From contig CAXAMN010021361.1 in assembly GCA_963970005.1 (NCBI GenBank), positions 2,461,009 through 2,525,008 of the forward strand: a stretch of DNA of 64,000 bases. Reading direction: 5' to 3'. The notes below the pieces were generated by a model that saw nothing but the letters and a program-made list of their open reading frames with translations, had not been told where the DNA came from and searched no databases. This DNA is from Durusdinium trenchii (taxonomy: Eukaryota; Sar; Dinophyceae; Suessiales; Symbiodiniaceae). A program made the translations under genes and the position numbers. Below are positions 56,570 to 64,000 of the stretch, one piece after another; within the stretch, counting starts at the first letter, position 1; every line of letters begins with the position of its first letter.

Positions 56570-57640
56570 TACCAATGAATTGTTCAGCTTACCATGAAGG
56601 CTATATCAATCTCCACATGAAAAGTTATCATAAAAGCATCATGCCTTAGATAGACACCATGCAAGCTATCATAGTGGACAACACATGAAGCTGAAGCCAC
56701 TCACAATCCAAGTCTTTTTTCAGCATACCCACAAAGGTTCAGCTCAAGACAGAGCTGCTGTACTAGCACATTGTGCAATCAAATTTGTTTCAAAATATTG
56801 TGCGCACACCCAATGAGCAAACATATATAGAGTGTTGTTTATTAACAAACAACATCATTTGAACATTGCACAATAATGATTATGAACAATATTCCATATA
56901 ATTTCTTTGTTTAAATTCAATAATCTATAACCTTTGGATATCAAAAGTGTAAGTTGACTGAATCAACTAAACTTTTGGATTCCAAAAGTTTGGACAAATT
57001 TATCTAACTAAACTTTTGGATTCCAAAAGTAAACTTTTGGATTCCAAAAGTTTGTGCAGATTTATCTAACTAAACTTTTGGATTCCAAAAGTAAACTTTT
57101 GGATTCCAAAAGTTTGTGCAGATTTATCTAACTAAACTTTTGGATTCCAAAAGAAACTTTTGGATTCCAAAAGTTTGTGCAAATTTATCTAACTAAACTT
57201 TTGGATTCCAAAAGTTTGAGCTAACACAACAATATTGATTTTTTTTTTATTATTTATGTTTTAAATATATGTTTACATGATCAAACAACATTTGTCATAT
57301 TGTTTTCTATCAAGCTCAACATGCGCACAAAGGCAGGAAACATGTCTCTTATGCAGTGGGTAGCTGCTTTTTTTTGACAAAAGTTTGTATCATCCATCTT
57401 CATAGCAGCCCCAGTTCCAATTATGTTTCTTTGGAGCGGTCCATTGGCAAACAATCCAACCCACACTCATCACAAGAGAGAACTGGACTTGAATTCAGGT
57501 TCATGCTGAGCATCTGCTTATAAAGTTCACATAACAATGAACAAGTTCACTCATGGACATGAGCATAGAGCTTCATGCATAACATGGTTCACATGATGCA
57601 TATGAGCGCATTCCACAGTTCACATGACATGACATGAACA
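56570..57640. other. Spacer containing the palindrome array; otherwise no gene
   Basis: It is AT-rich. Apart from the palindrome array it holds only CATG-rich filler and a short open frame at 57281-57466 without further support. Confidence 0.5.
56971..57215. repeat. Array of eight palindromes ACTTTTGGATTCCAAAAGT in 62-bp tandem units
   Basis: Copies start at 56971, 57012, 57033, 57074, 57095, 57136, 57156 and 57197. Each has 9-bp arms that pair perfectly around a central T (the sixth lacks its last base). They occur in pairs 20-21 bp apart inside a 61-62 bp unit that also contains TTTATCTAACTAA. A degenerate copy lies at about 56931. It sits in a gene-free spacer (56570-57640) between two frames of the candidate transposon. 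A protein-binding array, replication origin or 3' RNA structure are possible roles. Confidence 0.9.
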
Positions 57641-57643
57641 TTC

Positions 57644-58573
57644 TCAGCTATAGTCAAACCTGTCATCATTTCCAGTCTCAGTCATGACACGCATGTGACT
57701 GTCAAACAAAGTTTGGAAAGCCCTGCTGCGCATCATGACATTCCTGATTCTTGTGACTTTTTCATACAACCCCAAATCCAGGGCTACCAAGAGCGCGATG
57801 GCCTTGGCCATATAGCCCTTTTTTTGGATTGGGGGCAAAACAGGTGCAGGAGGAGGATTGATTGTGCCAAAATTATGAACCATTGGCAAAGGAGGACAAG
57901 CTTTTGGTCTTGCACCCACAATGTTTGCAGGGTGAGGATCAGCAGTGGCCTCTGCTTGCATTGGCTCATCTTCTGCCGGTTCTCCTGCAGTGGCCTCTGC
58001 TTGCATTGGCTCATCTTCTGCCAGTTCTCCTGCAGTGGCCTCTGCATGCTCAAACTCAGACAGTTGGTTGAGCAGCGATGTCTCCAGGTAACTTATCATG
58101 TTTTGCGAGAACTCAAAGTAAGAAGACACCTGGAGATCAGCCTGGGGGAACCAAGCATCCCAGGGGTAGAAAACTTCACCCCCCTTGAACATGGCCACAA
58201 TCCCAAGTTCATCCCACTTTACTTCGCTGTCCATGAGCACTTGCTCATCATGCACGCGTTCAGACAGAAAATGAACAGAGTATGTATTGGAGAACCAAAT
58301 GTACCCTGTGCAAAGTGGGGCAAAGGCATACTGCCCAAACTCCATCGATTTCCAGATGGTGCTGCCATTCAGCTTTCCAACACCATGATAAATCCCTGCC
58401 CAAGCTTTAATGTGCTCATTTGGATAGTCTGGCATGGGATCAGTGAGGGAGCGGTGCAAACAGATTGTTTGGCTATCCCAAACATCTGTGCTCCCAGGGT
58501 CTGCTACTACCCCCAAATTCACGGTCACTGGATTCAATCTGGTTGACATTGATGGTCTGGGCATCATGGCCAT
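57644..58573 (-). CDS. Protein of unknown function with 15-residue repeats
   Basis: I choose ATG 58573 in GAAGCCATGG, giving 309 residues; the longer open frame upstream is hydrophobic, lacks that context and overlaps spacer-type DNA. The N-terminal half looks globular and rich in aromatic residues (NEHIKAWAGIYHGVGK, FAPLCTGYIWFSNTYSVHF, WDAWFPQADLQVSSYF). It is followed by a tandem acidic repeat (EDEPMQAEATAGEPA twice, 45 bp each), a proline-rich linker (INPPPAPVLPP) and a helical C-terminus ending DDRFDYS. It lies on the same strand as its neighbours in the candidate transposon. The function is unknown. Confidence 0.5.
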   Translation of the reverse strand: MAMMPRPSMSTRLNPVTVNLGVVADPGSTDVWDSQTICLHRSLTDPMPDYPNEHIKAWAGIYHGVGKLNGSTIWKSMEFGQYAFAPLCTGYIWFSNTYSVHFLSERVHDEQVLMDSEVKWDELGIVAMFKGGEVFYPWDAWFPQADLQVSSYFEFSQNMISYLETSLLNQLSEFEHAEATAGELAEDEPMQAEATAGEPAEDEPMQAEATADPHPANIVGARPKACPPLPMVHNFGTINPPPAPVLPPIQKKGYMAKAIALLVALDLGLYEKVTRIRNVMMRSRAFQTLFDSHMRVMTETGNDDRFDYS

Positions 58574-59154
58574 GGCTTCAGCTGGGACGATGGATGTAGG
58601 AAAATGAAAACTAGAAAGCATCAACACAAATGTACCCAATGTGTTCAAAGTCATCAAACTGTGGAATGACTTTACAGTTGTGAAGGCGCCTTGCAAGCAT
58701 ATTTTAATAGAGTTCATAAGTTCATACCCTTATACTGAGTGAGCATTGGTTTGACAAGATGTTCAAAGCATGACATGCAGTCAATCATGTTCAGAACAAT
58801 GACTTACATGTCTATGAACATGTGCATGGACATGAAGGCATCAGCCTCAAAGCATTTGCTTGCCTGCCAAAATGCACCTAGAGCCATATGAAGCATGACT
58901 ATCATTCATGGCATGATGTTAAGCAAGTCTACAAAGCAACCCTTTCAAGGTATCCACAAAAGCCTAGTGGCCTGACTGCATATGTCAAAGCTGACAATAC
59001 ATGCACATGGCAAATGAACACACATTCAGCCATCAGCTTGCACTCATGAACATACATGAACACACATCAAGGTTAAACATACACTGTCTCCAGCTCTTCA
59101 GCCCACAGGTTGCATATTTTTTCACACATGCATACTTCATCTAAGAGCTCTGAT

Positions 59155-59658
59155 CTAAGAGTTCTGTCTATCCTTCTTTGAGGAGTAGGCTCTTCTTTCA
59201 GGCTCAATGCATTCAGCACCTTCTTCAAACATGAAAGTACAAAAGGTGGACATATTGTCTGTATCATACAGAATTTTCAGGTCTTCATTCTTCCTAGCAG
59301 GTGTTTTCACAATGATGAAGCCTTGCTTGGTGGAAATGCGAAGACTGGTTGGCAATGTTGATGACCTTTTCCTCTTTCTTTGCAACACATTTTCTTCAGG
59401 TTCTGGATGTTGTGTGCTTTCAAACACAGTTGCCCTGCAGCTCAACAATGCCTGCAGCCCCCTGGAATTCTTCAAAGATGGTTTTCCGCCAACATTGCCA
59501 TTGTTCAAGAGGTTGCACAGGCCATAGTTGCTGGCTGAGATCTGCAACCACAGTGTCCCATCCTCGCTCTCTTCCATGAGACCATCAGGAATCAGCCACT
59601 TCTTGCCAGTCTCCATGAAAGTAATTTGGTCAAGCTTCTGCAGCTCCACAGCAGCCAT
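59155..59658 (-). CDS. Small basic protein of unknown function, 167 residues
   Basis: It starts at ATG 59658 in ATCCATGGCT (MAAVELQKLDQITF). It contains GLMEESEDGTLWLQIS, a basic stretch QRKRKRSSTLPTS that could be a nuclear localisation signal, and an end RRAYSSKKDRQNS before TAG. Alternatively the true exon begins at AAGCTTGACC after GAGCTGCAG and belongs to a longer transcript. It lies in the same-strand series of frames of the candidate transposon. No family is recognised. Confidence 0.45.
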   Translation of the reverse strand: MAAVELQKLDQITFMETGKKWLIPDGLMEESEDGTLWLQISASNYGLCNLLNNGNVGGKPSLKNSRGLQALLSCRATVFESTQHPEPEENVLQRKRKRSSTLPTSLRISTKQGFIIVKTPARKNEDLKILYDTDNMSTFCTFMFEEGAECIEPERRAYSSKKDRQNS

Positions 59659-59972
59659 GGATGTGATTGAATGCAGTAAAGCTATATGAATGCTACCCAG
59701 CTAGTTGCTTGAGTTCACAGGACATGTACATGATTATCACACTCAAGTGCATTCATGAAGAACAAAACATTCATGACCTTTTGCAAGGCATGTAGCCTGA
59801 CACAACATAGTTCTCTCAGTTCAACAACATCATGCATTTGTCCACAAGCCATTTGCCACTCCCACTTACATGTCATGAGCACATGCGCATTCTCTATAGC
59901 ACTGCACATTTTTATTCAAAACAATGGGTTTCTACCTATGGGCCTCTCTCAGTACCATGCCCATGCTAACCA

Positions 59973-60212
59973 TCAGCTATCCTTGTCCTTGGGCTCCTCT
60001 TTGCAACCCCGCTCTTTGCCATGATCAGGTTCTGAAGCAGAGTCCCAAAACCCCAAATCCAATGTCTTTTCAGACAAGGAATCATCCATGTACTTCTTGG
60101 CATCAGACTTGGCCATTGGTGTGGGTTCCAGCTTGGCACCAGTCTTTTCCTTCACATCCTTCATCACACCACTTGAAGTAACAGCTGCAGGCTTCTTTTG
60201 AGTTTTAACCAT
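59973..60212 (-). CDS. Small lysine-rich ORF or exon, 79 residues
   Basis: ATG 60212 lies in AAAGCCATGGTT (MVKTQKKPAAVTSSG). The product is highly charged (KDVKEKTGAKLEP, KERGCKEEPKDKDS) and probably disordered. The preceding coding block ends in phase 0 at a GC-type donor (AGG before GCATGA) and could join at the AAG before TGCAAAGCC, making this an inner exon rather than a gene. Neither reading is proven. Confidence 0.35.
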   Translation of the reverse strand: MVKTQKKPAAVTSSGVMKDVKEKTGAKLEPTPMAKSDAKKYMDDSLSEKTLDLGFWDSASEPDHGKERGCKEEPKDKDS

Positions 60213-60756
60213 GGCTTTGCACTTCAGTGGTAAGCTTGATACACTCAAAACATGAACAATCATTGGAATGACCTGCATATGCTGGACATGCTGCCACACC
60301 AAAAAGCATAGCATGAAACTGTATGGCATGTCATGGCTGTACACCCTTGACCTCCACATGAAAGCCATTTGGCCTGGATGACACACATGACTCATGACAT
60401 GCGCACATCTTTGTCACAAGCATGAAAGAAACTGACATGACATGACATGACATGACAGTATTTGGCATGAGATGTCATGGTACATGACATGGTATGCCTC
60501 TTTGGCACAACAAAAAAGCCACTTGGGCTTGAAGACTCACATGTTTGCTGTTTGCAAATACTTTTTGACTCTTCGCATCTTCAAAAACTCAACCAATACT
60601 GCATGGCTGCAACCTCACCCCAACCAAGCACCAAGCTCAACAAGCTCAACAAAGAAACAAAAGCTCACATGTTGACATCAGCAACCCAACACTGATACAT
60701 GAATACATTTGGTTGGTATAGCACTATGTTGCATGCCCATGCATCTAGACTCTATA

Positions 60757-63700
60757 TCATGCCCTCTTGGCTCTCTTTGCATCAGGCATTCTAGGATCAC
60801 TTTTCTTTGTGACTTTCAAAGTCAATGGATCATGAGCAAGGATAGGGGCTGGATTGACCAAAATGGTAACCTCAATCTCTCCAAGCTCAGTCTTGAAGGT
60901 CAGAGTCTTCTCTTCCAAGTTGCCATCCTCAGCCCCTGTAGCACAAGCCCAATATGGTGCAAAGGTTCCTTTGATGGTTTGATCAGGATCTTCAGCTTTG
61001 GGAAGCTTGATAGGTTTCATGGCACTGATCCAAAAGCATGTCGCTTGAAATTTGCACTTTCCAAGCCTGACATTTGCAAGGTTGGGCTCTTTCAAGGACA
61101 GTGATGATGGTGCTTCTGGGCATGGAATGAGCTTCAAGCTCTTGGCCTTCATGTCCTTCTTGGCAAACACCACCATCTTGGGTTGCTTTTGAACAAGGAT
61201 ATCACCAACATCTACATCTTCTGTGTTGTACACCTCCATGAGGGCCAGAAAGCACTGACATTTCACTATCTCCTGGGAATTGGGTGATGGAAACAAGTTG
61301 CTGAGTTCATCATCACATAGAAGTACTGGTGGCTTGGACTTGGTACCCTTCACCTTTTCAACCAGTTCCTCAGCACTCATTTTGACAGTGGTCTTCTTGG
61401 ATGGCTCCAACAGTGGGTAGAAGACAAACACAGCCTCAGTTGATGAAATACTCTCTAAAGTCCACACCCTGTTGTCAAAGTCTTTGAGGGTGTAGTGGCT
61501 GCCTGGCTCTAAGCCCAACTTTAGCTTGGCAATGAACATGCTGTCTTTCCCCTCATCCAATGAAATTGGAGTTTGTGAGGTGGTCTGTTTTTTGGCAGCT
61601 GAGGGTGAACTGGCACTTCCCAATTCTGCATGGCCCTTGGTCAACTCTTGGTTGAAGAGGTCTGAAATGTCTTTCAAGGAGTACTTCTTTCCTTCAGAGC
61701 CAGACTTCTCCTTCTTGAAGATCATTAAAGTGGCCCTGATTGCTGCAATGCCAAACACCTTGTAGACATCAGCTTTCTTCTTACCACTAGCAATTTGGGA
61801 CAAAGCACTGTTCCATGCCATTTCCAAAAATGCCTCTACCTCAAGGATCATGGTGAGATTCTTGGGGGACTTGAGGCCAGTGATGTCACTCTTTGTCACT
61901 AGCTTAGCCACCCCATCAGTGCACTTACCCACAACCACATTGGTGACAATAATGGCACTTCTGATCATGGTGAAGAACTTGGACTTGGAAAGGTTCACCT
62001 CTGTCAAGGTATTCATGCACTCTTCACCAATGGTTGCATTCTCACCAAATGCCTTGCCCATGTGCGCCAAAAAGTCAACAAGACTTCCATCAGCTCCACC
62101 TGCAAATACCCACAAAAATGAACAGCCATGAATGAACACTCATGAACAAACTTTAACCTTGAAAACCTCATGAACCAATGAATGCATGTGAGTAGTAACA
62201 TGAGCATTCATGAGCAATGAGTGCCACTGGTGCAACACTCATGAAGAGTGCACGCATGCAATACAACATCAATAATTGCATGCCTCCACGCCTTTGCGCA
62301 TACCTCCCCACCATAGGTGCATAGCTCTTGATGGGGCCACCAAGGCAAAGTCCATCAGCAATTGCAGCAAAGTCATGCTTTCCATCTTTTGAACTTACAT
62401 TCTTGACATGACTCACCACAGCTGACATGAGCTGGATTTCATTCTGTGCCTCATATGTGGCATTGGTGCTGTTACATGCAGCTTCAATCAATGCTGGGAG
62501 TTGGGGGAACTTGTCCTCCACAATGGACAAAATGATTGTCCAAGTCCACCCTGTCTGGACCATTTTCTGCAAAGAAGGATCCTTTGCAAACAGGTGGCTT
62601 CCCAAATGACCATCTTGGCTGGCCAACTTAGCTTGGGGGGTCCTGCAAGAGTTCTTGATGGATTTCATGAACTGAGTAGTGTGCCCTTTGCTGACTGTCA
62701 TGAACCGCTCTGCACCAGAAGGAATGGCAAGGAGCCCTTCACTTGCAAGTGCAAGGTCCTTGGTAAACTTGATTTGTTCATCCTTCTTTGCTGCTGACAT
62801 CTCAAAAGCAACAGACCCTGTCAGCTGGGAAAGGTCTGCACCCATGGCGCAAATCATAGACCCCTTGGCATGACAATTCCATGCATTTATGCCAAACCCT
62901 CCCCTGTTTGAGGGGTGCACCACAAACAGCTCTGGTGGCAGCTCTTGCTTGTATGCCAATCCATTTGACAAGAGTATTTTCTCAATTTGTGCCCATTTGT
63001 TGAGCAGCCCCAACCCTGAGAAGATGATGTTCTCCACATCCTCGATGACATCGCTGCTGATCATGGTGAAATCAGCAGAGCAAAACACAAATGCTACTTC
63101 AAACTCTGGTTTGTGCAAGAAACACTGCAATCAAATGGTTGACATGTCACACATGCATGCAATGCAGTGACAATGAGGTTTGGTGGGCAGCAATGAAACA
63201 ATGTACATGAACCTCACAAGTGTTGAGCAGGCCATGATATGACATGAGCAGCCTTGCATATGCCAAATACAGGTGGTTGCAAGTGACAATTCAAACCACA
63301 TGACAATTAAGTGGTTGCAAGTGTTCTCAATGCTGCATGATGCACATGGGTTACTACACAAAATGCATGTCAAAAGGCATTGCTGAAGCCTCAATAGGCC
63401 AAACAGAAACACATAACAATGACAAAACCCGTGCATGAAATGTTGCATGAATTATTGACCCAGGGCTTAAGGCATGCTTCTTTTCACACATCATACATCA
63501 GCTCATTACCAGTCCATGGACATCAAGTCCAATATATGTACAATGACACCAGCTTGATACCTGGTGAAGCCCAGTTGATCTTCCAATCCTCTGGCAATGG
63601 TGATCCTGAACACTGTCGCAAATGGTTTCCCACACAAACTACTTATACATACTTTCATGATATGTTAAAACTTGATTTTAAAAACTCTTCTATATGCACA

Positions 63701-63998
63701 GTCCAAACCACCTTTCTTCCCAAAGGTTCTCATATTTAGCTGAGAGCCACCATGTACCATGCCAGAAGCCAATGCTAAAGCGAGGTTGTCCTTCATGCCA
63801 CCACTGCATTTTCATATGTGCTGGGAAGAGGGCAAGCAATGCCTCTTCAGATCTCAAGGGCCAATACTGCATGCTGGCAGACATTGGATCTGCATTGCCC
63901 ATGGCTGAGTCCATGACAAACAATGACAAAGTGAAAGGCAGCTGCAACAAATCTTGAGCACAGAATCTCACATGAACATGAACATTAACACATGTCAA
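60757..63998 (-). CDS. Large protein of unknown function, at least three exons, 5' part outside or at the window edge
   Basis: Exon 63124-62284 (acceptor TTGCAG, donor GCATGC) and exon 62099 to the stop at 60757 (acceptor TTTGCAG) join in phase 1 across a 184-bp GC-AG intron, giving about 727 residues. A further upstream exon probably covers about 63950-63770 (QYWPLRSEEALLALFP, HMKMQWWHEGQPRFSIG). Visible stretches: GGFGINAWNCHAKGSMIC, GADLSQLTGSVAFEM and KMVQTGWTWTIILSIVEDK in the first exon. The second has a helical region followed by YTLKDFDNRVWTLESIS and KCQCFLALMEVYN, and a basic end DAKRAKRA that may be a nuclear signal. I do not recognise any family. It is the largest cargo-like gene in the candidate transposon. 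A longer transcript continuing past 60763 through the GC donor is possible. Confidence 0.55.
63131..63690. other. Probable intron, no gene
   Basis: CATG-rich spacer sequence lies between two coding blocks of the same strand. Short frames here have no coding character. Confidence 0.45.
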
Positions 63999-64000
63999 CC

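Larger units (their letters stand above)
49370..64000 (-). mobile_element. Candidate giant CACTA-like DNA transposon with cargo genes (one end outside the window)
   Basis: At 49370 a minisatellite unit is interrupted by CACTGGGATGTCCCC, and the base composition changes at once to AT-rich, CpG-poor DNA. Inside 49440-49510 short words recur (CTAACTGGTTAGCTAACTGG), like the subterminal repeats of CACTA elements. All long frames from here to 64000 are on the minus strand, and the transposase-like gene is the one nearest this end. Known CACTA elements have CACTA/CACTG ends, short target duplications, and may carry captured genes. Here at least six further frames follow. The other terminus, terminal inverted repeats and target duplication cannot be seen, so the call rests on the junction, the transposase and the strand bias. 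Confidence 0.5.

Noticed and set aside
56971-57215. CRISPR array
   Set aside because: The repeats are palindromes in fixed tandem units with identical spacers, in eukaryotic DNA with introns; no unique spacers and no cas genes.
57695-58546. 283-residue plus-strand frame
   Set aside because: Antisense shadow of the repeat-bearing minus-strand gene 58573-57644, helped by its 45-bp repeat.
1-64000. Bacterial origin of the window
   Set aside because: A 13-exon calreticulin gene, spliced genes and LTR retroelement exclude it; no operons or ribosome binding sites are seen.

Overview
The window looks like nuclear DNA from a dinoflagellate, probably a Symbiodiniaceae-type alga. The reasons are: small exons in long introns; introns that begin GT, GC or GA and end AG followed by G; genes lying head-to-tail on one strand; a Ty1/copia retroelement with a very long single ORF; and a repetitive transposase-like gene family of a kind I associate with dinoflagellate genomes. 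Bacterial features (operons, ribosome binding sites) are absent. Most open frames in the first 49 kb are chance frames, so genes there were found by joining exons in phase.

Minus-strand gene array (about 3.5-47 kb). Reading right to left there are five genes. (1) A coiled-coil protein gene runs 46771-43135. (2) A complete calreticulin gene runs 42965-36056; 13 exons rebuild 390 codons in frame. (3) A damaged SHQW-domain/ankyrin gene runs 34807-33069. (4) The last exon of an unidentified gene ends at 8346. (5) A secreted cysteine-rich protein gene starts at 7689, and five exons join in phase down to 4069. The spaces between hold microsatellites, a 400-base N gap (16324-16723), a pair of roughly 0.6 kb direct repeats (30.8 and 32.2 kb) and weak exon-like segments.

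Retroelement (21404-29346, plus strand). This is an intact copia element with identical 210-bp LTRs, a 5-bp target duplication (GTAAA) and one 2486-residue Gag-Pol frame. Between protease and integrase it carries a methyltransferase-like domain. After RNase H it carries an extra membrane segment, coiled coil and Cys/His motif.

Large element (49370 to beyond 64000, minus strand). A GC-rich repeat array (48.4-49.37 kb) is broken in mid-unit at CACTGGG. From there on the DNA is poor in CpG and rich in CATG, and it is densely coding on one strand. It holds a two-exon transposase-like gene resembling CACTA/Plavaka transposases nearest that end, then at least six further ORFs of unknown function, several with starts in a CCATG context. 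It also holds an array of eight near-perfect 19-bp palindromes. I read this as one giant CACTA-like transposon with cargo genes. Its far end is outside the window, so this is inference and the main candidate for a previously undescribed system.
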